The notes: generated from the letters alone by a model not told the origin. Counted from the first letter of the stretch, positions 45,533 to 54,824 are shown. The stretch: DNA of 64,000 nt from Rhodopseudomonas_A palustris_F (GCF_000013745.1 NC_007925.1:1054001-1118000), one strand, 5' to 3'. Made by a program: numbers and translations.

Positions 45533-45864
45533 TCAATAGTCATAGATTGGGGGCAAGTCGCCGTTGGTGAGATAATCTAAAAAGCCGGGATCGTCGAGGA
45601 CGGCACTGTAGAACAGGTGATCCCAGCTGTTCGAGCTGACCATTGCCGCATTGTCGCGAAACAACTGGACGCCTCGAGCAACATCTTGGCCCGACGCCCT
45701 CATCCCATCACAGAGCCGCAGCACACGCCGGTGCGCCTCGGTGAAATAGCCGCCGTACCGTCCGACGATATTTAGCTCCTGCACGTGCCTGACAAGCAGC
45801 TTCGCTTGTTCGGGTGTGATCCCCCCTACTGGCGCGAGATTAAACGTCGGCGCGTCGTAGGGCG
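45533..45864 (-). pseudogene. C-terminal part of the HNH gene split by IS21
   Basis: The 107 codons from DAPTFNLAPVGG to the stop continue in frame from the N-terminal part at 48548-49068 once the IS21 element and one 7-bp repeat are removed. The part contains the helical RHVQELNIVGRYGGYF and WDHLFYSAVLDDPGF. By itself it has only a spurious start inside the IS. See the N-terminal part for the domain reading. Confidence 0.8.
45858..45864. repeat. Target-site duplication of IS21, left copy
   Basis: TAGGGCG, repeated at 48548-48554 on the other side of the element. A duplication of 4-8 bp is normal for IS21-family insertions. Confidence 0.8.
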
Positions 45865-45995
45865 TGTAGAGTGACAATTACGATGGCCGGTCGGCGACAA
45901 CTAGGATGGCCGGTTTTGGCGGTCGCCTCTGAAGCGATTTGAGGGTGCAAGGAGTTGAGCAACGACGCAAGATCTAATTGGCGCGATTGCGACGA

Positions 45996-46829
45996 TTAGA
46001 TCGTTTTGGTTACAGGCTTTTGCTTTGAGTTTTCCGAGGCCTTCCGATCGGTCATTCGCGTGACTGCGGCCTTGCGACGATAACTGTCGGTGTTCATTTC
46101 CAGAATGACGGCGTGGTGCACGAGGCGGTCGATGGCGGCCACGGTCATTGCCTTGTCGGGGAAGATTTCCTCCCAGCCCCCGAATGGCTGATTAGCTGTA
46201 ATGAGCAAGCTGCGACGCTCGTAACGGGCGGAGATGAGTTCGAAGAGCACGCTGGTTTCGGCCTGATCCTTGCGGACGTAAGAGAGGTCATCGAGGATGA
46301 GCAGGTCGTATTTGTCGAGCTTTTCCATGACGTTTTGCAGCGTTAGATCGCGGCGAGCGGCCTGAAGTCGTTGCACCATGTCGGTCGTGCGGGTGAACAG
46401 AACACGATAGCCGTTTTCGATGAGAGCCTGGCCGAGAGCTGCGCCGAGATGCGACTTGCCAACGCCTGGCGGGCCAAAGGCCAATAGATTGGCGCCTTTG
46501 TCGAGCCAAGAACCGCCGGCCGCGAGCGCGGTGATCTGGCTCTTGTTGATCATCGGGACGGCGGCGAAGTCGAAGGTGGCGAAGCTCTTCCCCGCCGGCA
46601 GGTGAGCGTCCTGCATGTTGCGCTGGATTCGACGTTGATAGCGTTCGGCAAGCTCGTGCTCGAGCAAGGCCGCAAGATAGCGAGCGGCCGGCCAGCCTTC
46701 GCGGTCTGAACGCTCGGCGAGGTCCGCCCACATTTGGCCGATGGTCGGCAGCCGCAGGGAGGTCAGCAGCATCGGCAGGCGAGCGAGATCGACCGTGATG
46801 GGCGCTGGTGTGTTGTCGCGCGTCAGCAT
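45996..46829 (-). CDS. istB: IstB helper ATPase of IS21
   Basis: A 277-residue AAA+ ATPase that helps IstA choose and capture target DNA. Start at MLTRDNTPAPITVDLARLP. Walker A is FGPPGVGKSHLG, Walker B DLLILDDLSYV, sensor-like TANQPFGGWEEIF and the C-terminal RLVHHAVILEMNTDSYR block are typical. Its start lies inside the end of istA (7-bp overlap), giving coupled translation. Confidence 0.95.
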   Translation of the reverse strand: MLTRDNTPAPITVDLARLPMLLTSLRLPTIGQMWADLAERSDREGWPAARYLAALLEHELAERYQRRIQRNMQDAHLPAGKSFATFDFAAVPMINKSQITALAAGGSWLDKGANLLAFGPPGVGKSHLGAALGQALIENGYRVLFTRTTDMVQRLQAARRDLTLQNVMEKLDKYDLLILDDLSYVRKDQAETSVLFELISARYERRSLLITANQPFGGWEEIFPDKAMTVAAIDRLVHHAVILEMNTDSYRRKAAVTRMTDRKASENSKQKPVTKTI

Positions 46830-48358
46830 GACGACACCTCGCCGTGGACGCTGGACAGCAGCACGTCGTAGATCAACGCGGCCGGCATCGTGACGGCCAC
46901 CGTGGGCAATGCCGCCCCGCCGTTTTGAGCCGCGGCATCGCGGCTGAACACAGCCCGCAGGGCGTTGGGATCCGGCAGGTGGCCGAGATCGAGCACGCTG
47001 TCGATATGCGCGGCGAGTTCTGCTTCGCAACCGCTGCAATAGGCGATGTCGAGCAACGCCACCATGGTGCGACAAGCCCGGTCGATCGGGCCTCGCTCGA
47101 CCAGCGTGTCCCAGGCCCGGCGGAACGCCGGCCGCGGGAACAGCGCGTCACGCCATACCAGGTTGCGCAAGGCCTGGGGTTTGCGCCGAAGGCTCGGCAG
47201 CACGTGCCGGTAGTCGGCGACGTGTCCGCGTTGGGCCCCCCGCGGCACCCGGCCGCGCGGCAGCACGAGCACCTGCGTCGAGCCGAGGAAGCAGTCGAGC
47301 CGATCGTCGTAGAGGTGCACCTTGAGGCGATGGCCGATCAAACGCGACGGCACCGTGTAGAACACCTTGCGCAGACAGAACATGCTGGAGGACGTGACCA
47401 CCACGGCAGCCTCGCTGAAGTCCGTGGTGCGGCGCGGCGGCAGCGCCCGCAGGGCGGCGCGGTCGGCTGCGAAGGCCTGGTCGCGGGCGGCATTGCGTTG
47501 GCCGACGATGTCGTCGGTGAATGCCTGATAGGCCACCCGAGTATCGAAGTCACGGCTACCGCGCAGCGTCAGCGCCTGATCGAGCGCCTTCTTGAGGTGG
47601 CGATTCGGGCTTTCGATCGAGCCGTTCTCATGACTGACACCGCGATTGTTGCGGGTCGCCGCCATGCCGTAATGGTCACAAAGTTCACGATAGGCGCGCG
47701 TGAAGTCCTCCTCCTCCGAGAGGTTCTTGAACGCAGCCGAGAGGCTGTCGGTGCGATGCTCGCGCGGGGCCCCCCCGAGCAGCCAGAGCGCGTTCTGGAG
47801 CCCCTCGGCAAGCGCCGAGAAGCTTTCCCCGCCCTCGACCACGCGGGCGTACTCCCACTGCGAATGGGCCAGCGCGAAGTGATAGAAGCGATGCGGAAAG
47901 GCGAGCCCAACCATCGTCACACCAAGCTCGCCCGCATCGGTGAAGTCGGAAAGGCCCTGCGCACCGGGCGGATGCTCCTGACGGAAGATGACGTCGCGCT
48001 CGGGGCCGGCGAGTGCGCTCCACCGCCGCATGTGGCGCTGCAGGGTTCGCAAATGGCTGTCGGGAAAGCGGCCGGGATGACGCCGCTGCAGCTCGCGCAA
48101 AATGGTGATGGCCTGCAGCGACGGCATCGATTGCAGCAGCGGCACGATATCGGCTTCCCAAACGCCGTCGAACGGGTTGGGACGGGTCCGATAACCTCGG
48201 GGTGTCTTGCGCTGCGATGGCAAGGTTGGATCGCGATCGATCCGACGAGCCGAGCGTTCGCTGATTCCCGCTTTGGCGGCGGCAGTGTGCTGAGGATGGG
48301 TTCGACGATGGTCCATGTACGTTCTCACCTGGTGGTCGTTGAGGTGGCTGCCTGGCAC
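46823..48358 (-). CDS. istA: IstA transposase of IS21
   Basis: A 511-residue DDE transposase with an N-terminal HTH (TAAAKAGISERSARRI) and a retroviral-integrase-like core: DFTDAGELGVTM, the second Asp in EHRTDSLSAAF and the Glu in GVSHENGSIESPNRHLKKAL. The C-terminal DNA-binding beta-barrel (FYTVPSRLIGHRLKVHLYDD) follows. It starts at GTG 48358; an ATG 14 codons later is an alternative. Full length. Confidence 0.95.
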   Translation of the reverse strand: MPGSHLNDHQVRTYMDHRRTHPQHTAAAKAGISERSARRIDRDPTLPSQRKTPRGYRTRPNPFDGVWEADIVPLLQSMPSLQAITILRELQRRHPGRFPDSHLRTLQRHMRRWSALAGPERDVIFRQEHPPGAQGLSDFTDAGELGVTMVGLAFPHRFYHFALAHSQWEYARVVEGGESFSALAEGLQNALWLLGGAPREHRTDSLSAAFKNLSEEEDFTRAYRELCDHYGMAATRNNRGVSHENGSIESPNRHLKKALDQALTLRGSRDFDTRVAYQAFTDDIVGQRNAARDQAFAADRAALRALPPRRTTDFSEAAVVVTSSSMFCLRKVFYTVPSRLIGHRLKVHLYDDRLDCFLGSTQVLVLPRGRVPRGAQRGHVADYRHVLPSLRRKPQALRNLVWRDALFPRPAFRRAWDTLVERGPIDRACRTMVALLDIAYCSGCEAELAAHIDSVLDLGHLPDPNALRAVFSRDAAAQNGGAALPTVAVTMPAALIYDVLLSSVHGEVSSC

Positions 48359-48547
48359 GAACGGCCCTTTCCATTGAGGAAAGAACCGCTTGCACCACCT
48401 CAGAAACGACCGCCAGTGACGTCAAATGACCCCACAAAACGGCGCAGCCGGTGTGGCCGGACTCTGGTCGGGCTACGCCCTCCCGCCGTCCGGCCACACC
48501 GGCCAAGCTAGTTGTCGTCCGCCGGCCAAGATAATTGTCGTCACACA

Positions 48548-49068
48548 TAGGGCGCGTGGATCGAAAGCCCAAGTACCTGCTGGCCTATAAAAATGTCGTA
48601 GTATGGGTGCAGAAAGAAGCGCGGATCGGCGACGTCTCCGGTCTTGCTACCCTTTTCTATTTGGCAAGCGTCGCACATCGGAAACAGATTGTGCGGCGTG
48701 ACGCAGAAGTGCGGATATACATCCTTCGGAAGATAGTGGTCCAATGTATTCGGCCTGCCCGCCTCTCCGCAAGCGGGACATATTGTCAGAGTATGATCGC
48801 GTAGCGCGGCCAGCACATTCTTCTGGGCGGTACCGTCGGCCGGGGAGGCGTAGAGGTTCAGAAACTTCTTCTTGTCTGGTCCGATCAAAGGCCAGGTCGG
48901 GACTGTTGCTGGCGAGCCGCGCTCGTCCAAGTACGTTTGAACGCGCCGACGCCACTCGGCAGCGATCCCGTTGAAGAACAACTTGTTCTTCCCGGACTGG
49001 CGTTCGGCCACCAGATCATCGACCAATTGCAGGGAACAAGCGGCAGGGACCGGAAGCGGCATTACCAT
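48548..49068 (-). pseudogene. HNH nuclease gene, N-terminal part, cut by IS21
   Basis: The first 174 codons of an HNH endonuclease paired with the ATPase gene 2 bp upstream. The zinc pairs are Cys97/Cys100 (CPAC) and Cys132/Cys135 (CDAC); Asp110-His111 in TLDHYLPK and Asn127 in PHNLFP are the catalytic block. With the distal part the frame is 281 codons. The layout, ATPase then HNH nuclease with an LDHYLPK motif, resembles PtuB of Septu systems. As it stands the reading frame ends HAPYV in the IS, so the protein lacks its C-terminal 107 residues but keeps its HNH motif. Confidence 0.8.
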
Positions 49069-49070
49069 TA

Positions 49071-50774
49071 CTATTCGCGCCCCGTGGCCCTGATCCGCAC
49101 GATGAGCTCCTCGTTGACCCCGTCACCAAGGGCCGCGAGCAACTCGTCCGCCGAGCCGAACTCCGCAAGTTGCTCCGTAATCCAGTCCTCGAACGGTTTG
49201 GAGACATGACTGTCGCCAAACACGTAGGACGATATGCGCTGTATGTCACCGCCGAATGTCTGAAAGGGCGGATGACGGACCAGTAGAAAATCCTCGCCCT
49301 TGTCGAACACGTGGACGCAGTCCGCTGGCACCTCGCGTACCGTCACTACGGAATGGGTCGCCAACAGGGCCTTCGAGTTGAAGCTTTTCAGGATTCGCTT
49401 CAGCATGCCCACGAACTGAACCTCCAGCGTCGGGTGCAGGAACAACTCCGGCTCGTCGACCAGGATAAGGCTGTTCCTCTTGATAGCGCCGAGAATGTTG
49501 ATCACGATGTACGCGAAGAGCCGTTGGCCGGAGCTCAGCTCGATCGGCTCCTCATCTTTGAAGAAAGTAACACCGGATTCTTCGACAAGCGAATCCAACA
49601 CTTTCGCGGCGTCTAGAACGCCTATTCGATCAGACGCGATTGGCAGGAACTGACGGCGCTCTTCGTCATCGCCGGTCATAATGCTCAGTGGCTCTACAGT
49701 CGTGTCCGCCGCGAATAGCGATCGGGCGCGGCGCGCCAAAGGAATCTCCACGGTGGCGAAATCGAAGTCGATGGCGCTACGCAAGACACCCTCGACTGTC
49801 TGCACCTTGTTCGCCCAATCCCTAATGGACTGATATTTCTGATCATCGCTGAGGCAATCGAGGAGCGAGCGCGCAGCATCCCTCTTCGGAAATTCGTGCG
49901 AAAGCGCGATCCGGCCGCGCCTGTTGGCTTCCGACGGAGCACGGCGGCCGCGAAAGCCGAAATACTTGTAGGCATCAACGTCCTTCAAGCGCTTCCCCGC
50001 GAGGTCGACTGGGAAATGCTCGAAAGGACTGTACGAGACGACCACCATCCGGCTGAGGTTTGGCTTACGGACGAACCCGAACTCGGTGTCGTCGCTAGGC
50101 GATATCCAGTCCCGAACCATCTGATGAAGAACTTGGGATTTTCCGTGCCCATTGGGGCCAATCAGGACGTTTATGTCGTGAGGAAACGGGCTGCTTGATT
50201 GGTATTTCAGATCGAGCGCTGATCGCTCTCCGAACACGTTCTCAAATGCAAATCCGAGATCAAGAACCGCGATGTGCTGATTATCGAGGACACGCCAGCC
50301 GTCGAAATACGCTTTGATACTTCCACGTTCGCGTTGGAGAGAGCGTCCAAAGCCGGTGGTTTGGGTCAGGGCGACGGCAATCTCGTCCCTGACGACGTTC
50401 ACGAGATAGCTGGCATCGCGAAGCGCGAGCGCGACGTCGATGGTCCGTTCGATGCCGATCACGCCCTCGAGCTGCTGATAGAACGAGATGTCGGACGGAA
50501 CCGAAATGTAGTTTGTGTCAGGAATCGGGAAGTTGCCATCCCACCCGTCGCTCAACAATTGTTGTAGTTTGACGCGGCTCGGATTTTCGTCCTCAACTAG
50601 CAACCTCAGATAATCTAGATCAAGTGAGACCTCGCCTACGCGGCAAGTGACGCCAAAGAGAGTGCCAAAACCGAAATCGTCCCAATCGTTGGCAAGCAGC
50701 TCAAGTACGTCGCCCTCGTCTAGGGGGGACGGCTTCGTGCGTCTAGTTGCACGGCCTCTAAAAACCACCCGCAT
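49071..50774 (-). CDS. Septu-like (PtuA-like) ABC/SMC-type ATPase
   Basis: A 567-residue ATPase. After a 200-residue N-terminal region of unknown fold come Walker A GPNGHGKS (206-213), the signature-like ELSSGQRLFAYI, Walker B LILVDEPELFLHP and the H-loop LATHSVV. These are the marks of OLD/RecF/PtuA-class ATPases. With an HNH partner directly behind it, the pair looks like a Septu-type or related anti-phage system in which the ATPase forms a scaffold that controls the nuclease. The start at MRVVFRGRA lacks a strong ribosome site. The gene is intact although its partner is cut. Confidence 0.85.
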   Translation of the reverse strand: MRVVFRGRATRRTKPSPLDEGDVLELLANDWDDFGFGTLFGVTCRVGEVSLDLDYLRLLVEDENPSRVKLQQLLSDGWDGNFPIPDTNYISVPSDISFYQQLEGVIGIERTIDVALALRDASYLVNVVRDEIAVALTQTTGFGRSLQRERGSIKAYFDGWRVLDNQHIAVLDLGFAFENVFGERSALDLKYQSSSPFPHDINVLIGPNGHGKSQVLHQMVRDWISPSDDTEFGFVRKPNLSRMVVVSYSPFEHFPVDLAGKRLKDVDAYKYFGFRGRRAPSEANRRGRIALSHEFPKRDAARSLLDCLSDDQKYQSIRDWANKVQTVEGVLRSAIDFDFATVEIPLARRARSLFAADTTVEPLSIMTGDDEERRQFLPIASDRIGVLDAAKVLDSLVEESGVTFFKDEEPIELSSGQRLFAYIVINILGAIKRNSLILVDEPELFLHPTLEVQFVGMLKRILKSFNSKALLATHSVVTVREVPADCVHVFDKGEDFLLVRHPPFQTFGGDIQRISSYVFGDSHVSKPFEDWITEQLAEFGSADELLAALGDGVNEELIVRIRATGRE

Positions 50775-51357
50775 CGACGCCCCTTATAGCCCTTCCGACT
50801 TGACGAATCTGAGGATTCCGGAAGCGTACTCGTCGGATCAAGCGATTGCCACGATTTTTACGCCTCGGGAACAACATCTGCGCTGTATTCTTCGGCGCTA
50901 ATGAGAAAGCTATTTGAGGCAGGCAGGTTTCTTCGAACAATCAGCTCATTATCCTCGAATGTGGATCGCTGACGAAGCTTGATACTCCAAACGAAGGAAT
51001 GGTCATGAGCGACAGGCTATGATACGAGCTTCCTTAGAGCTTAATCAAACGTCCGCCAAGGGGCTAGGCGCGGCTACATACCGCCGTCAGGCGCCTTGTC
51101 GTGGAGCTGACGCTAGCCCAGCTCAACGCTCGATCTCGTGATGCGGCCGGCGAAGGCATGCCCTGCAAACGGCGGCAATGTGTCGCGAGGGGGGTGTTGA
51201 GCGCTTCGACCGCTGCATTGACGTTTACTCAATGGCCAGCAGTGAACCGGCGGTAAACAAAGTAGTTATGGACGAAGCTCGCCAATCGCCGGGTTGCCTC
51301 AGCCGGCGGCGCGGCGAACGGTAAAAAGTCCGAGATCGAGGGGGGTAATCGGATGAA
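50775..51357. other. 583 bp without a recognisable gene
   Basis: Upstream region of the ATPase gene up to the right attachment repeat. Short frames only, none convincing. It should hold the promoter for the ATPase-HNH pair. Confidence 0.4.
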
Positions 51358-51383
51358 TCCCTCTCCCGCTACCACTGATCCCC
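51358..51383. repeat. Attachment site, right copy of the tRNA 3' end
   Basis: Exact copy of 29035-29060. It lacks the rest of the tRNA, as expected for the distal junction of an element that entered the tRNA 3' end. Confidence 0.75.
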
Positions 51384-51482
51384 TGCCTCAGAACAGCTCG
51401 GGAACACATCCGAATTCGTCAATCGAGCCAGTGTTCCCTGCACTTCGACATTGAGCCCCGGCCGTTCGGCTCGGCGTGAATG
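51384..51482 (-). pseudogene. 3'-terminal fragment of a third serine recombinase
   Basis: About 100 bp similar to 29061-29165, the end of the intact recombinase gene (GGGAACAnATCCGAATTCGTCAA, CCCTGCACTTCGACnTTGA). The match follows the attachment repeat in the same order as at the left end, so the repeat plus fragment is what remains of another element once inserted beside the present island. Confidence 0.75.
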
Positions 51483-51592
51483 ATGATCCACGGTGAGATC
51501 TTCTGCAGCCTCTCCGAAGCCCGGATTATCATCGAAACTTGGCGGCGCCGCTATAACACCCCAGCGCCCTCACTCGTCCTTGGGCTAGAAGC
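51483..51592 (+). pseudogene. IS3-family transposase C-terminal relic
   Basis: The frame reads GEIFCSLSEARIIIETWRRR followed by YNTPAPSLVLG, matching the end of IS3-type OrfB (usually YNxxRPHSSLGYRPP) with substitutions in the last block. No remainder of the element is present. The frame then runs on into unrelated sequence to 51722. Confidence 0.7.
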
Positions 51593-51738
51593 CGCCGGCA
51601 CCCGAAGTCGTGCGATGGCCGGCTTTACGAACCGGGCCGGTTTCGCCGGCCACACAAGCCTTGGCGCCAAGGCCGCTCATGAACTAAGACGCGACCCGGG
51701 CCACCTGATAGGGGCAGGCTAGGTTTTTCAGCAGACTG

Positions 51739-54723
51739 CTAGGTGAGCAGGCCGCGCTTGCCTTCCTGCCAGCGCGCGAATTCGGTCTGCAGCACGGCGA
51801 CGTGCTCGTCCTCCTCGGCGGCGAGTTCGCGATACAGTTGCCGTTCGACCGATCCATCCGGCGTCTCGTCGACGCGGGTCTTGAAGAAGGCGGCGGCACG
51901 GCGTTCGAACTCGATCGCCGCCTGGAACAGCGTGACGGGATCGTCGATCTTGCCTTTGACGCCGGCCATGATCGCCGCCGTGCCGAGATGGAAGCCCACC
52001 GCGGCGTCCGGCAACGCGATGTGATAGCGCTGCGCCAGCGTCGTCATGTGTTCCTCTTCCATCCCGGCGAAGGACAGGAACAGCTCCTGCAAGGTCGTAT
52101 CCGAGGTTTCCTTGGCGGCCTTGGTATAGAACGCGCGGCCGCCGAGTTCGATTTCGAAAGCGGTGCGAATAGCCGCCAGACCGGCTTCGTCGCTCACCTC
52201 GGGGCGATGCAGCGCCTGCAGCTTGCCGCCGCAATGCGGGCACATGCCGTAGGGGAACGCAAACCCTTCGCTCACCTTGGCGCAATCGTCGCAGCGCCAT
52301 TGCAGCTCGGATTCGGCGCAGCAGATGTATTCCTCTGAGCTCTCCAGCGGCTGGTGACATTTCGGACAATGCGCCACGCCATCCTCCTCGATCGGCGGCG
52401 CCAGTTTTCCGGCGACGAAGTCGTCCGCCTCCTGCGCCGTGATGGGCCACTTGCTCTTGTTCAATCGCAGCCAGGCCGCGATCGATTTCGCGGCGCGGCG
52501 CCCCGCGCTCATCGCCAGAATGACCGTGGCGCCACCGGTGACGATGTCGCCGCCGGCGAACACCCCCGGCATGTTGGTGGACTGGGTGTCGTCAGCGGCG
52601 GCGATGTTGCCCCATTTGTTCAGGGCAAGCCCAGGCGTTGCCTGGCCGATGATCGGATTCGGCTTGGTCCCGAGCGCATAGATCACCGTGTCGCATTCGA
52701 GCTCGATGAATTCGTCGAGCGCGATCGGCTTGCGGCGGCCGCGCTCGTCGGGCTCGCCGAGCTCCATCTTCTGTAGCCGCACCGCGCGCACGACGCCAGC
52801 TTCGGTGACGAGGATCTCTACCGGGGAATGCAGGAAGAAGAAATCGACGCCCTCTTCCTTGGCGTGGCGGATTTCCTCGATACGCGCCGGCGCCTCGGCT
52901 TCCGACCGGCGATAGACGCAGCGCACCGTCGCAGCGCCGATGCGGCGCGCCACGCGCAGGCAGTCCATCGCCGTATTGCCGGCGCCGATCACGATCACGC
53001 TCTGGCCGACGCTGACCGGCGTATCGAGATAAGGGAATTTGTCGCCGCCCATCAGATTGATGCGGGTGAGGAATTCATTCGCCGAATAGACCCGGCCGGC
53101 GAATTCGCCGGGGATACCGAGGAAGGTCGGCGCGCCGGCGCCCGCCGCAACGAACATCGCATCGTAGCCGCGGTCGTTCATCAGCTGGTCGATGGTGAAA
53201 GTCTTGCCGACCACCTTGTTGGTTTCGAATTTGACGCCGATGTCCTTCAGGCGCTGGATTTCGCGGTCGATGATGTTGCGCGGCAGCCGGAACGACGGGA
53301 TGCCGTATTGCAACACGCCGCCCAGCACATGCAGGGCTTCGTACACCGTCGTCTCCACGCCGTAACGCGTGAGATCTGCCGCGGCGGCGAGGCCTGCGGG
53401 GCCGGAGCCGACGATCGCCACCTTGCCGATGGTGTTGGACAGGTCGATCGGCTTGCCCTTGGGCGCGCGCGCGTTATCGCCGACGAAGCGTTCGAGACGG
53501 CCGATCGCGACCGGCTCGTGCTTCTTGTAGCGGCGGATGATGCACTGCGCCTCGCATTGCGTCTCCTGCGGGCAGACGCGGCCGCAGATCGACGGGAAGA
53601 CGCTCGATTCGTAGATCGTCTCCAGCGCCGCATCGAAGTCGCGCAGCAGGATGTTGCGGATAAAGACGGGAATATCGATGCCCACCGGGCAGCCGGCGAT
53701 GCAGGTCGGTTCGATGCATTGGATGCAGCGCTCGGCCTCGCGCAGCGCCTCCTCGACCGAATAGCCGAGATTGACTTCCTTGAAATTGGTGGCGCGATCC
53801 TGCGCGTTGCGCTCCGGCATCGGCGTCTGGTGCGGGGCCAGCGTCGCCAGCTTCTTGTAGTTGCGCTTGCCGTCGACGATCAGCTGCTTCTCGAGATTGC
53901 AGACATGGGCGAAATGTTCGTTCGCCTTGTCTTCCTCGGTCTTGAAGCGGTTTTGGCGGGCGTGCAGTTCCTTGAAGTCGACCAGATGGCCGTCGAAATC
54001 CGGGCCGTCGACGCAGGCGAATTTCACCTCGGTGCCGACCGTGACGCGGCAGGAGCCGCACATGCCGGTGCCGTCGACCATGATGGTGTTCAGCGACACC
54101 ATGGTCTTGACGCCAAAGGGCCGCGTGGTCTCGACGCAGGCGTGCATCATCGGCATCGGGCCGATCGCCACCACCTTGTCGGGCTTCTGCTCCTCGACGA
54201 CGCGCTTCAGCGCCGCGGTGACGAAGCCGGGCTCGCCGTAGCTGCCGTCATCGGTGCAGATGATGAGTTCATCGGCGTATTCGCGGAACTTGTCCTCCCA
54301 GAACACCAGATCCTTGCTGCGGAAGCCCATGATCGCGGTGGTGCGCGCGCCGGCTTCCTTGAACGCCCGCAATTGCGGGAAGATCGGCGCCACGCCCAGG
54401 CCGCCGCCGACGAACACGACGTGGCCGGCCTTGTCGATATGCTGGGGCAGCCCGAGGGGGCCGACGAAATCCTCGAACGTGTCACCGGTCTTGAACTTGT
54501 CGCGCATTTCCCGCGTGGTCTTGCCCAGCGCCTGGACGACGATGGTGACGAGGCCCTTCTTGCGGTCGAAGTCGGCGACGGTGAGCGGGATGCGCTCGGC
54601 CCCATCATAAAGCCGCAGCATGACGAAATGGCCCGGCTCGGCGGAAGCCGCGATGTCCGGCGCCTCGACATCCCAGAGGAAGGTCGTGTCCGAGAACTGC
54701 TCGCGTCGCACAATTTGATACAT
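51739..54723 (-). CDS. NfnAB-like ferredoxin/NAD(P) oxidoreductase fused to a rubrerythrin-like tail
   Basis: A 994-residue fusion starting MYQIVRREQFSDTTFLWDVE. Part 1 (about 1-290) is an NfnA/SudB-like flavin reductase with a [2Fe-2S] site (GTGMCGSCRVTVG). Part 2 (about 330-810) is NfnB/GltD-like: cluster cysteines in CIQCIEPTCIAGCP and CGRVCPQETQC, FAD motif GSGPAGLAAA, NAD(P) motif GAGNTAMDC. Part 3 has zinc pairs (CPKCHQP, CDDC, CPHCGG) and a ferritin-like rubrerythrin domain with EEEH and EEDEH. It may move electrons between NAD(P)H and ferredoxin for the adjacent aromatic reductase and remove peroxide. An FNR-type box lies 88 bp upstream. Confidence 0.88.
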   Translation of the reverse strand: MYQIVRREQFSDTTFLWDVEAPDIAASAEPGHFVMLRLYDGAERIPLTVADFDRKKGLVTIVVQALGKTTREMRDKFKTGDTFEDFVGPLGLPQHIDKAGHVVFVGGGLGVAPIFPQLRAFKEAGARTTAIMGFRSKDLVFWEDKFREYADELIICTDDGSYGEPGFVTAALKRVVEEQKPDKVVAIGPMPMMHACVETTRPFGVKTMVSLNTIMVDGTGMCGSCRVTVGTEVKFACVDGPDFDGHLVDFKELHARQNRFKTEEDKANEHFAHVCNLEKQLIVDGKRNYKKLATLAPHQTPMPERNAQDRATNFKEVNLGYSVEEALREAERCIQCIEPTCIAGCPVGIDIPVFIRNILLRDFDAALETIYESSVFPSICGRVCPQETQCEAQCIIRRYKKHEPVAIGRLERFVGDNARAPKGKPIDLSNTIGKVAIVGSGPAGLAAAADLTRYGVETTVYEALHVLGGVLQYGIPSFRLPRNIIDREIQRLKDIGVKFETNKVVGKTFTIDQLMNDRGYDAMFVAAGAGAPTFLGIPGEFAGRVYSANEFLTRINLMGGDKFPYLDTPVSVGQSVIVIGAGNTAMDCLRVARRIGAATVRCVYRRSEAEAPARIEEIRHAKEEGVDFFFLHSPVEILVTEAGVVRAVRLQKMELGEPDERGRRKPIALDEFIELECDTVIYALGTKPNPIIGQATPGLALNKWGNIAAADDTQSTNMPGVFAGGDIVTGGATVILAMSAGRRAAKSIAAWLRLNKSKWPITAQEADDFVAGKLAPPIEEDGVAHCPKCHQPLESSEEYICCAESELQWRCDDCAKVSEGFAFPYGMCPHCGGKLQALHRPEVSDEAGLAAIRTAFEIELGGRAFYTKAAKETSDTTLQELFLSFAGMEEEHMTTLAQRYHIALPDAAVGFHLGTAAIMAGVKGKIDDPVTLFQAAIEFERRAAAFFKTRVDETPDGSVERQLYRELAAEEDEHVAVLQTEFARWQEGKRGLLT

Positions 54724-54810
54724 GTTGACATATCCGTTCGAAGCCGACGCACGGCTTCTTAAGGGGTGAGGAGAAATCAGCCCAAAATAGCCGACGGGTG
54801 CCAAATTGAT

Positions 54811-54824
54811 TTGACTTCGGTCAT
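54811..54824. promoter_or_regulatory. FNR/HbaR-type box before the fusion reductase
   Basis: TTGACTTCGGTCAT, a near-perfect FNR-family dyad (TTGAC-N4-GTCAA), 88 bp upstream of the fusion-reductase start. It differs at only two central bases from the site between hbaB and hbaA, read on the minus strand (TTGACTTTAGTCAT). The shared, unusual last T suggests the same regulator binds both. Confidence 0.6.

Larger units (their letters stand above)
45865..48547 (-). mobile_element. IS21-family element
   Basis: 2683 bp with TG...CA termini. The ends are related inverted repeats of 26 bp sharing GACAATTA and TGGCCGG at matching positions, and further GACAACTAG...GGCCGG repeats lie just inside both ends, as in IS21 relatives. 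It encodes istA and istB and is flanked by the 7-bp repeat TAGGGCG. It interrupts the HNH gene of the ATPase-HNH pair. Both genes look intact, so it may be active. Confidence 0.9.
29035..51383. mobile_element. Integrated mobilizable island in tRNA-Met
   Basis: About 22.3 kb bounded by the 26-bp tRNA repeat. It contains a serine recombinase with two small companion genes, an AlpA-like regulator, a TraA relaxase with traC/traD-like genes, and cargo that includes two defence-like loci and an IS21 element. No mating-pore (type IV secretion) or coupling-protein gene is visible, so it looks mobilizable and not self-transmissible. Recombinase fragments at 44936-45375 and 51384-51482 show that more than one related element has inserted here. 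Confidence 0.7.
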
